DNA of 64,000 nucleotides from Pseudomonadales bacterium (GTDB taxonomy: Bacteria; Pseudomonadota; Gammaproteobacteria; Pseudomonadales; Halieaceae), in NCBI GenBank assembly GCA_024234815.1, contig JACKNO010000001.1:744001-808000 (forward strand), written 5' to 3'. The notes under the pieces were generated by a model. That model searched no databases. It saw only the letters and a program-made list of their open reading frames with translations, and had not been told where the DNA came from. Within the stretch, counting starts at the first letter, position 1; each line of letters starts with the position of its first letter. Position numbers and translations under genes: made by a program. Shown piece after piece: positions 52,540-62,458 of the stretch.

Positions 52540-52644
52540 ATTGCTTGTCCCTCAGAAGTGCAGGTGAAGAGTCCAGGTCACCGGGTGGCAGCGTGCCGTG
52601 CGTCGCGGTGGTATTGAGGTGGCACTGGACGGGGTGGCCGGCCT

Positions 52645-53142
52645 TCACGGCTGTTTTTTCTTGGTCACCTGGTCGAGATAGCCCATACAGAATGCCGAGA
52701 GAACGAAGGTCAGGTGCAGGATGACGTACCACATGATTTTATCGTTGGCGACGTTCTGGGCGTTCATGAAAATTTGCAGAAGATGAATCGAGGAGATGGC
52801 CACAATGGACACGGCCACCTTGTTTTTCAGGCTGCCGGAATCCATTTTGCCCAGCCAATCCAGGCCGTCTTTGGCGCTCACCGAGTCGAGGCGCGAGACA
52901 AAGTTTTCGTAACCCGAAAACATCACCATCACCAGCAGTCCGCCCACCAGGGCCATATCGATGAGGCTCAGAATGACCAGCACCAGTTCCGCCTCCGACA
53001 TACCGAGAATCGTCGGGAAGACATGAAAGACCTCCTCGAAGAACTTGATGCCCAGCAGTACTATCGCCAGGCTTAACCCCATGTATATGGGTGCCAGCAA
53101 CCACCGGGCCGCGTACATGGTGCGTTCTAGCAGTGCCTCCAA
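52645..53142 (-). CDS. UPF0114 (YqhA) family membrane protein
   Basis: A 165-residue inner-membrane protein with four spans. ASRW-type opening (MYAARWLLAPIYMGLSLA), SLIDMALVGGLLVMVMFSGYENFVSR and LVxLH-type HLTFVLSA segments identify UPF0114. Function unknown. I take the TTG at 53142 (EALLERTMYAARW start) because GGAGAG lies 8 bases upstream; the ATG at 53118 would drop eight residues conserved in length in the family. Confidence 0.9.
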   Translation of the reverse strand: MEALLERTMYAARWLLAPIYMGLSLAIVLLGIKFFEEVFHVFPTILGMSEAELVLVILSLIDMALVGGLLVMVMFSGYENFVSRLDSVSAKDGLDWLGKMDSGSLKNKVAVSIVAISSIHLLQIFMNAQNVANDKIMWYVILHLTFVLSAFCMGYLDQVTKKKQP

Positions 53143-53382
53143 AACTCTCTCCCCCGGAAACTGGTCATGCAAATCGGACACGCATTGTATAGAAGTTCCC
53201 CGGCGGGAAAAACAGCGGGTCGCGCTTCCAGTCCTGTTGTAGAATCGACAACAGTTCCGGGAGGCCCCCATGGTGCATGCAGCAACGACATTGATGACCC
53301 GATACAGGCGCAGACCAGCCGCCACGGGGAGCTGCGCCAGTGCGGCCAGGTGGTCGGCAGCGAATTCGGTGGTCAGCCCCTG

Positions 53383-54600
53383 ATGCCGGCCGTAATCCCT
53401 GCATTTGCGCTGTCGCTCCTGCTCAGTTTTTCCACTGTTGCCGCGGATGATATGGAGGCGGGCGTTGACCAGCCCGCCGCTGTCGCCAGTGCGAGTGGGA
53501 GCGCTGCGAACGGTGACGACCCCGGGGCCGGCCTGTTGCCGGAATCTACCAGTCCCCCCGGGGAGGATGCGACCGTTTCGGAGTGGGGACCAATGGCGAT
53601 CCTGGATCACGAGGTCCTGCCGGGCAGCAAGAGCGCTTTCCTGCTGACAGAGGACAGGGACTTCGATTCATCCTTCGTCAACTCCTCGGTATGGGTGGCG
53701 CACGGGGTCAACGCCGGGCCGGCGCTGTGCCTTACCGCCGGTATTCACGGCGACGAAATCAACGGGGTCGAAATAGCACGGCGCGTGTATTCCGCCATAG
53801 ACCCCCTTGAAATGAGCGGCAGCGTGATAATACTGCCGATGATCAATCTGTCGGGTATTCGCAGTGGTGAACGCTACATGGCGGATCGCCGGGACCTCAA
53901 TCGTTTGTTTCCCGGTCGTCGCGACGGCAGCCTCTCATCGATCGTGGCCGGTGGTGTTTTCCGGATAGTGAAAAAACACTGCAATGCACTGATCGACCTC
54001 CACACGGGTTCTTTTTCGCGACTGAACACCCCCCAGATCCGGGTGACAGTTGATCGCCCCGGCGCCCTGGACATGGCCCGCCATTTTGGCAGCGGCGTGG
54101 TGGTGCTCGGCGACGGGCCGCGCGGGAGCCTGCGCCGCGAGGCCAGCGAGGCTGGCCTGGACGCAATTATTTACGAGGCCGGCGGCCCGCACCGGTTTGA
54201 CGAAGATGCAGCGCAGGTGGGCGCCGATGGCGTAAGCAATGTGATGGCCTGGATGGGTATTCTGGACAGGCCGTTCAAAACGATACCGTTCAACAGCATT
54301 TACCGTCGCACCTACTGGGAGCGGGTGCCGCCGCGCGGGGGGGGCTTCTTCTTCCCGGAGGTTGAAATAGGCGCCAGGGTTAATAGTGGGGACAAACTGG
54401 GAACGATACACGCCCCCGGCTATGACAGGGAAACCGCCATCGTGGCCCGCAGGGCGGGAACTGTGATCGGCATGGCGGTACCCCAGATCGTGTTGTCAGG
54501 TTACGCCCTGTTCAATATCGGCATCGAGGGGAGCGATATCTTTCCTGGATTACTTTTGCCGGAAAGCAGCGATCCGGGCGCGCCCGAGGTGGACGGCTGA
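53383..54600 (+). CDS. Exported succinylglutamate desuccinylase/aspartoacylase-like protein
   Basis: A 405-residue zinc hydrolase of the AstE/AspA (M14-related) group with a signal peptide (MPAVIPAFALSLLLSFSTVAA). Zinc motif GIHGDEINGVE (HxxE), then DRRDLNRLFPGR and LIDLHTG (third ligand). Export argues against arginine catabolism and for cleavage of an extracytoplasmic amide. An acidic Pro/Ser-rich linker follows the signal. The frame is open to 53167, but that extension overlaps the divergent UPF0114 promoter. The chosen ATG has only a weak ribosome site. Confidence 0.84.
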   Translation: MPAVIPAFALSLLLSFSTVAADDMEAGVDQPAAVASASGSAANGDDPGAGLLPESTSPPGEDATVSEWGPMAILDHEVLPGSKSAFLLTEDRDFDSSFVNSSVWVAHGVNAGPALCLTAGIHGDEINGVEIARRVYSAIDPLEMSGSVIILPMINLSGIRSGERYMADRRDLNRLFPGRRDGSLSSIVAGGVFRIVKKHCNALIDLHTGSFSRLNTPQIRVTVDRPGALDMARHFGSGVVVLGDGPRGSLRREASEAGLDAIIYEAGGPHRFDEDAAQVGADGVSNVMAWMGILDRPFKTIPFNSIYRRTYWERVPPRGGGFFFPEVEIGARVNSGDKLGTIHAPGYDRETAIVARRAGTVIGMAVPQIVLSGYALFNIGIEGSDIFPGLLLPESSDPGAPEVDG

Positions 54601-54730
54601 CCGGGGCTGAATTGTTCGAGCGTATTTTTATGTGCAGGACTTCACAGATTTGAATGCCACACGATGCCAGTTCCGCCGTTTGCTGCTATGAAGAGGGCAG
54701 GCCGGGGGCAATTCCATACAGTGGTGTAGA

Positions 54731-54934
54731 GTGACGCAGGGATTAGAAAGGGATTTCGAGGAGGAATCAACGGACGCTTTCCAGGGGCGCATGGAAGCCC
54801 AGTGTCAACTCATACGCAAGTACAGGAGTGAAGTGCTCCGCGATGAGGGCAGACAGCTCAGCTATGACGAGGCCGCGCTGGAATGGATAGAGCGCTATGC
54901 CGAAGGCTTCGCCCGGGAGCACGGGCACTCCTGA
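54731..54934 (+). CDS. Small acidic protein, unknown
   Basis: A 67-residue acidic helical protein starting with GTG; the segment YDEAALEWIERYAEGF near the C-terminus is an amphipathic helix. No family recognised and no strong ribosome site. It lies between two exported hydrolases. Composition looks protein-like, but this is a modest call. Confidence 0.5.
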   Translation: MTQGLERDFEEESTDAFQGRMEAQCQLIRKYRSEVLRDEGRQLSYDEAALEWIERYAEGFAREHGHS

Positions 54935-55129
54935 CGCCTGCCCGCGTATGCTGCCCGCCGGGGCTTGCATCACATCACCGATTACGCGCCAGCAATACCG
55001 CAGGGGTTCAACTTTCAATGCCGCATTCGCAGGAAGCCCAGGCTCCCCTGTGTTAGCCTCATCCTCGAAACGAATCACTCTCCCGACGTACGCCGCCGGG
55101 TGGCCCGCATTCCAGACAGGACTTCCAGT

Positions 55130-57616
55130 ATGCTCCCCATAATAAAAATTGCCCTTTATGCCGGTCTCGGCCTCCTTCTTGGAGCTTGCGGCGACTCAAA
55201 CAACAACGGCAACAAGAATCCTGATACCCCGACGGAGCCCAGCTTCACCTACTCCGCGGAGATACGGCGCACCGAATATGGCATTCCGCATATCAAGGCG
55301 GACGACTGGGGCAGCCTGGGTTATGGCTACGGCTATGCCTACTCACAGGATAATTACTGTGTGACCATGCGCGAGATCGTGCTCGCCACTGGCCGCTCGG
55401 CGGAGTTGATGGACGGAGATCCGGAGGAAGATCTGCTGTTCCGGTTTCTCAACGGCAGCAAGGAGGAGTTCCGGGCCAAATTCTTTGATGTCCAGCCCCA
55501 GTTTGCCAAAGACCTGGCCACCGGCTACGCCGCGGGCATGAACCGCTACCTGCGCGAAACCGGGGTGGAGAACCTGCCCGAGGGTGAGGCGGGCTGCCGC
55601 GATGCCGAGTGGGTCTTCGAGATCGATGAAATCGACCTGATGCAGTACCTGCGCCGTATCGGCCTTGCCGGTAGTTCCGACCAGAGCATTGTTCGCGATG
55701 CCCTGCTGGCGGTACAGGGGCCGGACTCGATGGATGCGCTCGCCGCGGTGGAGCGCCTGGGGGTGGAAGCTTTCCCCGGACGTGCACTGGCGGAAACCGG
55801 CCGCAGTATTCGTCCCAGTGAGGTCGGCAGCAATGCCATTGCCCTGGGTGGTGACGCCACCCAGAATGGCGGCGGCCTGCTGCTCGGCAACCCCCACCAG
55901 CCCTGGAGCGGCAGTGGCCGCTGGTATGAGGCGCACCTGACCATTCCCGGTGAATACGATGTCGCGGGGGCTTCCCTGCAGGGCCTGCCCTGGATTGGCA
56001 TCGGTTTTACCAGGGATGTCGCCTGGACCCATACCGTCGATTACTCCACGCGCTTTACCCTCTATGAGCTGAAGCTGAACCCGAACAACCCGCTGGAATA
56101 TGATTACGACGGGGAGTGGCGGGAAATTACCGCGCAAACGGTGTCCGTGAAAGTCAAAATGCCCGACGGCAGCATGGGCGAGCAGGAGAAAACCTTTTAC
56201 AGCTCGCACTACGGCCTGATTATCGATCTCGGCTCGGTCAATCCGCTGCTCGCGGGGTGGCCCCTGTTCAACGGCTCCCTGATGAGTATGCGCGATGCCA
56301 ACCTGGATACCGGCATCCGCTCCGCCCAGCAGTGGGTGCAGAAGTCGCAGGCGACCAATATGGCGGAGTTTACCGAGGCACTGAAGTACATAGGCAACCC
56401 GGTGTTTCATGAATTCGCCGCTGACCGCCATGGCGATGCGTTTTACGGGCAGATTACCGTGGTGCCCCACATCACCCAGGAGCAACTCGATTTATGCATG
56501 GTCGGCATCGGGGCGCTGGTCGCCAGTTCCACCACTAACGCGATTATCGGCCTGGACGGCAGCACCTCCGCCTGTGAGTGGGGAGAAGATGCGGACACCC
56601 CCGCAGGGACCGGCCTCTTTGGTTACGAGGCCAGGCCGAGGATTTCCACCCGGGGTTACGTGGCCAACAGCAACAACAGTTACTGGCTGAGCGATGCCAA
56701 TCACCCGCTCACCGGCTACCCCGTGGTGCTGGGCTGGATGGGGCCGGAAAACAAACAGCAGTTTCTGCGTACCCGCATCAATCACCTGATGGTGGCGGAC
56801 CGGTTGGCCGGCACCGATGGTCTGAGTGAAACGCCGCTGTTTGACATGACGACACTGCAGGGGCTGATGTACTCCAACCGGGTCTACGGCGCCGAGATCG
56901 CACTCGATGATACCCTGGAGATCTGCGCGCAGTATCTCGAATCACCCCCCGCCGATGCTGATAAGGACGACACCGCGGCCCTGCGGGAAACCTGCCGGGT
57001 GCTGGGGGATTGGGACCGCAAGGTTGAACTCGACAGCCGTGGCGCCCAGGTATTCACTGAATACTGGGCGGCTATCCGGGGCGAATTGGGTAGTGATTTC
57101 CAGAATATCGTGGACAGCACGCGCTTCTGGCTGGTGGATTTCGATCCCGCCGACCCCTTGAACACACCGGCCGGTATCGATCTGGCGGAAGCCGACAATC
57201 ACAGCACGGTAATCGCCGCGCTGAGGCAGGCCTATAACCGCCTGACGGAAGCCGGCGTGGCGCTGGATGCGCCGTGGGGCGAGGTACAGTTCCTGGAAAG
57301 AAATAACGAGCGCGTACCGATTCACGGCGGGGCGGGGACCATGGGTGTCTTCGGCGCTATCAGCGCCAGTCTGCAAGAGGGTGGCTACAAGAACCCGAGT
57401 TCAGGGAACTCCTACATCCAGACTGTTACCTGGGACGAATCTGACTGCCCCATTGCCGATACCATCCTGACCCATTCACAGAGTGTACAGCCGGACTCGG
57501 ATCACTACGGTGACCAGAGCACACTGTATGCCGACAAGCGCTGGGTGCGATTCCCCTTCTGCGAAGAGGACATCGTTGCCCAGCAGATCGGTGAAACGCT
57601 GGTGCTGGAAGAGTGA
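55130..57616 (+). CDS. Penicillin acylase (S45) family lipoprotein
   Basis: An Ntn-hydrolase of 828 residues of the penicillin/acyl-homoserine-lactone acylase group. Lipobox LLLGAC (cysteine 20), followed by an Asn-rich linker, the alpha-chain domain starting YSAEIRRTEYGIPHI, and the autocatalytic site EVG-SNAIALGG with Ser234 as the new N-terminal nucleophile of the beta chain; NPHQPW and the WTHTVDY segment follow. It cleaves amides such as acyl-homoserine lactones or bile/beta-lactam-type substrates; lipoprotein anchoring is unusual. AGGA lies 9 bases before the ATG. Open frame upstream to 54965 is unsupported. Confidence 0.88.
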   Translation: MLPIIKIALYAGLGLLLGACGDSNNNGNKNPDTPTEPSFTYSAEIRRTEYGIPHIKADDWGSLGYGYGYAYSQDNYCVTMREIVLATGRSAELMDGDPEEDLLFRFLNGSKEEFRAKFFDVQPQFAKDLATGYAAGMNRYLRETGVENLPEGEAGCRDAEWVFEIDEIDLMQYLRRIGLAGSSDQSIVRDALLAVQGPDSMDALAAVERLGVEAFPGRALAETGRSIRPSEVGSNAIALGGDATQNGGGLLLGNPHQPWSGSGRWYEAHLTIPGEYDVAGASLQGLPWIGIGFTRDVAWTHTVDYSTRFTLYELKLNPNNPLEYDYDGEWREITAQTVSVKVKMPDGSMGEQEKTFYSSHYGLIIDLGSVNPLLAGWPLFNGSLMSMRDANLDTGIRSAQQWVQKSQATNMAEFTEALKYIGNPVFHEFAADRHGDAFYGQITVVPHITQEQLDLCMVGIGALVASSTTNAIIGLDGSTSACEWGEDADTPAGTGLFGYEARPRISTRGYVANSNNSYWLSDANHPLTGYPVVLGWMGPENKQQFLRTRINHLMVADRLAGTDGLSETPLFDMTTLQGLMYSNRVYGAEIALDDTLEICAQYLESPPADADKDDTAALRETCRVLGDWDRKVELDSRGAQVFTEYWAAIRGELGSDFQNIVDSTRFWLVDFDPADPLNTPAGIDLAEADNHSTVIAALRQAYNRLTEAGVALDAPWGEVQFLERNNERVPIHGGAGTMGVFGAISASLQEGGYKNPSSGNSYIQTVTWDESDCPIADTILTHSQSVQPDSDHYGDQSTLYADKRWVRFPFCEEDIVAQQIGETLVLEE

Positions 57617-57717
57617 CGTGATCCGCTGCGCCGGGTAGTCGTGCGGATCAGCTTTCGATTACTGGACGGCTGGCCGCGGGGCGACAGCCGTCGGGGTTTG
57701 TCTCTCGCAGGCCGCGG

Positions 57718-59406
57718 TTATTTACCACGCGCCGAGGCGCTGGCATCGCGTATCGCCTTGAACTCGTTGCTCTCGCTCCAGTTGGGGAAAGTCGACTCCA
57801 TGCTCAGCTGCAGCCCGATATCAAAATAGAGCATGATGTCCAGCCCGGCGCCGCTGAGGTCCCAGCTGGGATCATACTCATCCAGCGGCGAGTGGTAGCG
57901 CTTGGCGGTGTACTCCTGGGATTGCTGCGCCCCCCATTCGCGGCCGTGATCGAAACTGTCTTCCCCTGATTCGGCATACAGGGCGGGTACGCCCACGCGG
58001 GCGAAGTTGAAATGGTCCGAGCGATAGTAGCCACCGCGCTCGGGGTGGGGCTCCCGGTCAACATAGCGCCCTTTCTGCCTGCTTACCGCTGTGCGCAGGT
58101 AGTCGTCCAGTTCGCTGTTGCCATATCCCACCACCACAACATCGCGCATGGGGCCGTCCACCACCATGCCATCGATATTGATATTGGCGACGGTGGTTTC
58201 CAGTGGGAACAGGGGATTTTCGCTGTACCAGCGCGAACCCAGTAGCCCGGATTCCTCGGCGGTGACCGCCAGGAAGGCCACCGAACGCTCGGGGCGGGCG
58301 GGCAACTCGCTGAACAGGCGCGCCAGGGAAAGTAGTGCCGCGGTGCCGGATGCGTTGTCCACGGCGCCGTTGTAGATATTGTCGCCCTCTACCTTCGGGT
58401 TGGTGCCCAGGTGGTCCCAGTGCGCCGTATAGATGATGGATTCATCGGGCCGTTCGCTGCCCGGAATCACTGCTATCACATTGTTGGAAACGGAGTTGCG
58501 CAGGGTATTGTCGAGGGTGATACTGGCCGTTAGATCGCCCATGGGCACGGCCCGGAAGCCGGGCCTGGCGGCCGCGGCAACCTGTTTTGCGTAATCGAGA
58601 CCGGCGGCCGCGAACAGGGCACGGGCGGAATCCTGGGAGAGCCAGCCGATCACCTCGCTCTTGTCGGCGTTGAGGTTGCTGGCGGTAAGACTGATCTGGG
58701 GCCGGGACCAGCTGCTGTACACGACATCCCAACCGTAGGCGGCGGCACCCGTCTCGTGGATGATCAGTGCCCCGGCGGCGCCCTGCCGTGCCGCCTCCTC
58801 GTACTTGTATACCCAGCGACCGTACCAGGTCATGGCGTTGCCATTGAACAGGGACTCGTCCTGGCTGGCGTAACCCGGGTCGTTGATGAGGATAACCACC
58901 GTTTTGCCGCGGACGTCGACGCCCGCGTAATCGTTCCAGTCGCGCTCCGGCGCGACTATGCCATAGCCGACAAACACCATGGGGCTGTCGGTCAGGGCGG
59001 TCTTCGCCACCTGTTGTTCGCTGAAAGCGATCATCTCGTCGCCGTAGCTGAATTGCGCCTCGAAGTCTTTGCCGCGTACGGATAGCGTGGTATCGGGGCT
59101 GGTTATACTCTCGGTGACAGGCACCTGTTGCAGATAGCTGTCACCGTTGCCGGGTTCCAGCCCCATGGCCTTAAACTGTCCGGCGAGGTAGGCCAGGGTG
59201 AGTTCCTCACCCCTGGTGGCAGGAGCGCGTCCGCCGTACTCGTCTGACGCGAGCACCGGGATATGTTCATGCAGGTCGGCAATGATCTGCTTGAGATCGT
59301 CCTGGTTGAGCTGGCCGGCCGCCATATTCTTTTCATTCGGTGGTTTGGCGAAAGCGGGAGCGACCAGGGTCAGCGCGCAAATAATCGAAACAAAGGATTT
59401 ATACAA
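57718..59406 (-). CDS. Exported M28 family zinc aminopeptidase with PA domain
   Basis: A 562-residue peptidase. Signal peptide YKSFVSIICALTLVAPAFA; protease-associated insertion at about 120-280 (VFVGYGIVAPERDWNDYAGV, GAAGALIIHE); catalytic M28 domain with zinc ligands in HWDHLG, YNGAVDNASG, TAEESGLLGS and NIDG, plus a final histidine in SDHFNFA. The first conventional ATG gives an implausible 41-residue extension; TTG at 59406 has AGGAGA 8 bases upstream and begins right at the signal peptide. It likely degrades peptides in the periplasm. Confidence 0.9.
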   Translation of the reverse strand: MYKSFVSIICALTLVAPAFAKPPNEKNMAAGQLNQDDLKQIIADLHEHIPVLASDEYGGRAPATRGEELTLAYLAGQFKAMGLEPGNGDSYLQQVPVTESITSPDTTLSVRGKDFEAQFSYGDEMIAFSEQQVAKTALTDSPMVFVGYGIVAPERDWNDYAGVDVRGKTVVILINDPGYASQDESLFNGNAMTWYGRWVYKYEEAARQGAAGALIIHETGAAAYGWDVVYSSWSRPQISLTASNLNADKSEVIGWLSQDSARALFAAAGLDYAKQVAAAARPGFRAVPMGDLTASITLDNTLRNSVSNNVIAVIPGSERPDESIIYTAHWDHLGTNPKVEGDNIYNGAVDNASGTAALLSLARLFSELPARPERSVAFLAVTAEESGLLGSRWYSENPLFPLETTVANINIDGMVVDGPMRDVVVVGYGNSELDDYLRTAVSRQKGRYVDREPHPERGGYYRSDHFNFARVGVPALYAESGEDSFDHGREWGAQQSQEYTAKRYHSPLDEYDPSWDLSGAGLDIMLYFDIGLQLSMESTFPNWSESNEFKAIRDASASARGK

Positions 59407-59462
59407 AACGATTTCTCCTGTCGAGTTGTTGAGGCCAAAGCCGGGGAGGGCGTTGGTCCCGA

Positions 59463-60008
59463 TTATGCCGTGATATAAATAACAAACACAGAGTATAAGG
59501 CGAATGTCACCGACAGCGCAGAGAACCAACGCGGTACCAGGATGATAAGCCCTGTGATGGCGATTCCGATCCCGGGAACGGCCAGTGCCAGCGGCAGCGG
59601 CGGGGGTTGGGTCATCATTGTGAGATTGACATAGGGTCCGATCGCAAAATAGATCAGCATCGAAAGTGCCGAAAGTCGCCCCAGGCGCTCGCTGTGAAGC
59701 AGGAAATCCAGTGAGCCTGCTTCGGGCACAGGCAGCGCCATCTCCGCGGCGCCATAGATGCAGGTGGAGCCAAAGATGAGCACCAGGAAATCAAAAAAAG
59801 TCCAGGCTTCGACATCCCGCAGGCCCCAGCCCACCCACCACAGTTGCAGGCTGTAGGCCAGGATGCTCAGCCCCCACAGCGCGGTGGCCCAATGAAACGT
59901 CACCTGGCGATGGGCTCTTATCAACAAGGCCACCGCGTGCAATAACCTGGTGATGGCCAGGCCCAGGATGATTGAAACAGCGACAAATATGTACTCATGC
60001 TGGGTCAT
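59463..60008 (-). CDS. Integral membrane protein, unknown
   Basis: A 181-residue protein with about five spans, opening HEYIFVAVSIILGLAITRLL. No enzymatic motifs. Similar small proteins occur widely in Proteobacteria as hypothetical membrane proteins. It is 56 bases upstream of the M28 peptidase on the same strand and may be co-transcribed. Confidence 0.8.
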   Translation of the reverse strand: MTQHEYIFVAVSIILGLAITRLLHAVALLIRAHRQVTFHWATALWGLSILAYSLQLWWVGWGLRDVEAWTFFDFLVLIFGSTCIYGAAEMALPVPEAGSLDFLLHSERLGRLSALSMLIYFAIGPYVNLTMMTQPPPLPLALAVPGIGIAITGLIILVPRWFSALSVTFALYSVFVIYITA

Positions 60009-60131
60009 GCGGGTGCTCTGGTAATAATGGAGTGTCGTGCCAGGCTGGTGGTCCAGCCAGCGGCAGTCTGCCCCAGAGCTTTGGCGAGCGCAAACCCGCA
60101 GCCGGGCGCCGGCGGGATTCGCGGTGCGGCA

Positions 60132-61142
60132 CTAGCCCTCGTCCCCGTCGGCATCGCGGTCGTCGCTGGCAAACTGGTGCACCCGGTTTACCAGGTACAC
60201 GGGGCGCTGCTTGACCTCGATGAATACCCGCCCCAGATACTCCCCGATCACGCCCAGGCTTATCAGCTGGATGCCTCCCAGAAAGAGAATTACCACCATC
60301 AGCGAGGCGTAGCCGGGGAGATCCACGCCAAATACCAGGGTGCGAAAGACCAGGAAGCTGGCGTAGACAAAGGACAGCAGCGATACCGTCAGGCCCACGT
60401 AGGTCCAGACCCGCAGCGGCAGGGTGGAAAAGGAGGTCAGACCCTCCAGGGCGTGGTTCCACAGCTTCCAGTAGCTCCACGCCGACTCCCCTTCTTCCCG
60501 TCCCGGGCGATCGTAGGGGACAGCGATGGAGCTGAATCCGAGCCAGGCAAACAGGCCCTTCATAAAGCGTGTGCGCTCCGGCAATTCATGCAGGCGATCC
60601 ACTACACGTCGGTCCAGTAATCGGAAATCGCCGGTATTTTCCGGCATGGGTTCCGCGGTGAGCGCGTTAAAGGTCTTATAGAACCCACGGGCAGTCATGC
60701 GCTTCAGCAGGCTGTCGCTGCGCCTGGAGCGGCGTACACCGTAGACCACATCGTAGCCTTCGCGCCACTTGTCCAGCATCTGCCGGATCAGGGAAGGAGG
60801 ATCCTGCAGGTCCGCGTCCAGCAGGACCACCACGTCTCCGGCGGACGCATCCAGACCCGCGGTGAGCGCCGATTCCTTGCCAAAATTGCGCGACAGCTCA
60901 ACAATCGTTATCGCCGGGTTTGATCGGGCGTGCTCCAGCAGCAACTCCAGCGTGCGGTCCTGGCTGCCATCGTCAACGCAGATTATTTCCCAGGGCGTAC
61001 CCAGTGCCTCCATTACGCCGATGACCTGGCCAAAGAAGCGGTCGATGACCATGGCCTCGTTGAAGAAGGGTGCGACGATGGAAACGAGCGGACTGGCCGC
61101 CGCCCGCTCCGCGGTGGCGACCTTGCCGGCGACTCCTTTCAT
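60132..61142 (-). CDS. Family 2 glycosyltransferase, DPM1/GtrB-like
   Basis: A 336-residue membrane glycosyltransferase that charges a polyprenyl phosphate with a sugar. The GT-A domain shows VSIVAPFFNEA, ICVDDGSQDRT and VVLLDADLQDPP, then AMTARGFYKTFNALT; two C-terminal spans (about 235-300) follow, with a family-typical IGEYLGRVFIEVKQRP closing segment. This architecture matches bactoprenol glucosyltransferase GtrB and ArnC-like proteins. No flippase or acceptor transferase gene is nearby, so the sugar is unknown. Confidence 0.92.
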   Translation of the reverse strand: MKGVAGKVATAERAAASPLVSIVAPFFNEAMVIDRFFGQVIGVMEALGTPWEIICVDDGSQDRTLELLLEHARSNPAITIVELSRNFGKESALTAGLDASAGDVVVLLDADLQDPPSLIRQMLDKWREGYDVVYGVRRSRRSDSLLKRMTARGFYKTFNALTAEPMPENTGDFRLLDRRVVDRLHELPERTRFMKGLFAWLGFSSIAVPYDRPGREEGESAWSYWKLWNHALEGLTSFSTLPLRVWTYVGLTVSLLSFVYASFLVFRTLVFGVDLPGYASLMVVILFLGGIQLISLGVIGEYLGRVFIEVKQRPVYLVNRVHQFASDDRDADGDEG

Positions 61143-61363
61143 GGGGCCGGATTCCCGGGGACAGGTGTCAGTGGCATGCTGATTACTCCGAATCTCGTCT
61201 TTACGGGAACAACGATAGCAAGTTTATGGCGCCATGAGTGCAAAGACTAAGGGATTTCCAGGCGGATGCCGATCGCGGTGAATACTGCTTGGCAGCTGGC
61301 CGCGGCTGGGGTATTTTCCCCCCCAATCAATTCACCGCGGCGCGGCCCACAAGAGATCCCACC

Positions 61364-61846
61364 TTGAAAATCGAATCCGATACTGTCGTAACTTTTCACT
61401 ACACACTGCGTAATGAGGCGGGGACCGAGCTGGAGTCGTCGCGCGGGTCAGAGCCCAGCGTTTACCTGCACGGCGCCAATAATGTTATCCGCGGGCTTGA
61501 GTCGGCCATGGCGGGGCGGGAAAAGGGCGACGTGTTCACCGCCAGCCTCTCGCCAGTGGATGCCTATGGCCTGCACAATCCGGGGCGGGTGCAGCGGGTA
61601 CCGGTAAAACACCTGGCGTTCAGGGGCAAGTTGGCCGCGGGTAAAGTGGTGCAGATGAACACCGGCGAGGGCATGCGCCCGGTAACCGTAGTGAAGGCTG
61701 GCCGCCACAGTGCCGATGTCGATACCAATCATCCCCTGGCCGGCCAGACCCTGGAGTTCGATATAGAAATCCTCGACCTGCGAGCCGCCACCGCGGAGGA
61801 ACTGGCGCATGGTCACGCCCATGGTCCCGGCGGGCATCATCATTGA
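61364..61846 (+). CDS. FKBP-type peptidyl-prolyl isomerase, SlyD-like
   Basis: A 160-residue FKBP of the SlyD/SlpA group. The isomerase core (VVTFHYTLRNEAGTELESS, GLESAMAGREKGD) contains the inserted-flap-type region ending GKLAAGKVVQM, and the C-terminus is histidine-rich (HGHAHGPGGHHH), suggesting nickel or zinc binding as in SlyD. The start is TTG at 61364 (KIESDTVV); the open frame extends to 61238 without conserved sequence. Confidence 0.9.
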   Translation: MKIESDTVVTFHYTLRNEAGTELESSRGSEPSVYLHGANNVIRGLESAMAGREKGDVFTASLSPVDAYGLHNPGRVQRVPVKHLAFRGKLAAGKVVQMNTGEGMRPVTVVKAGRHSADVDTNHPLAGQTLEFDIEILDLRAATAEELAHGHAHGPGGHHH

Positions 61847-61936
61847 TTCGCGCACCGCTGCGGATGCCCGGGGTATCGTAACGGCGCGGCTGCCGCGGCG
61901 GGGGAAATGCACGCTGCTAGCGATACGGGAGCCGGA

Positions 61937-62323
61937 TTGAAAACGTCTTTCTACAAGCCGCTGGGTTTATTTTTCCTGGCGCTGGGTATCGCCGGCGTCG
62001 CGCTGCCGATTTTGCCCAGTACGCCCTTCATCCTGTTGGCGGCCTGGTTCTTCGCCCGGTCGTCGGAGCGTTGGCACCGGCGTTTGCTGGACAGTGAATT
62101 GTTTGGACCGATGATTCGCAACTGGGAGCGCGAGCGCTGCATCTCCTGTCGCACCAAGGCGGTGGCTCTCGTGTCGATGCTGATCGGGGGCGGCGCTTCA
62201 ATCCTGTTTGCGCTGGAGGATTACCGCTTCCGGCTGGCCACCGGTCTGCTCATGGCCATCGGTTGCGCCACGATCCTGTGGCTGAACACCTGTGATACGC
62301 AGACCGACAAGGCGCAGAGCTGA
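61937..62323 (+). CDS. DUF454 (YbaN-like) membrane protein
   Basis: A small inner-membrane protein with the family core GVALPILPSTPFILLAAWFFARSS and three spans. I prefer the TTG at 61937 (128 residues) because GGGAG lies 7 bases upstream and the family begins about there; ATG 61907 would add ten residues but has its purine-rich site too close. Function unknown. Confidence 0.85.
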   Translation: MKTSFYKPLGLFFLALGIAGVALPILPSTPFILLAAWFFARSSERWHRRLLDSELFGPMIRNWERERCISCRTKAVALVSMLIGGGASILFALEDYRFRLATGLLMAIGCATILWLNTCDTQTDKAQS

Positions 62324-62458
62324 ATCCGCGAGCAGGGCCCATCCCGCCGCGGCAAAAAAACTCATCCACTGTTTCCAAACCTGGCGGAAAAGCCCACCAG
62401 CCGGGGTGTTGGTCCCCCGGCCATCATGCAGCGGGTCCTGTCGCTCGGCTTACTTTCG

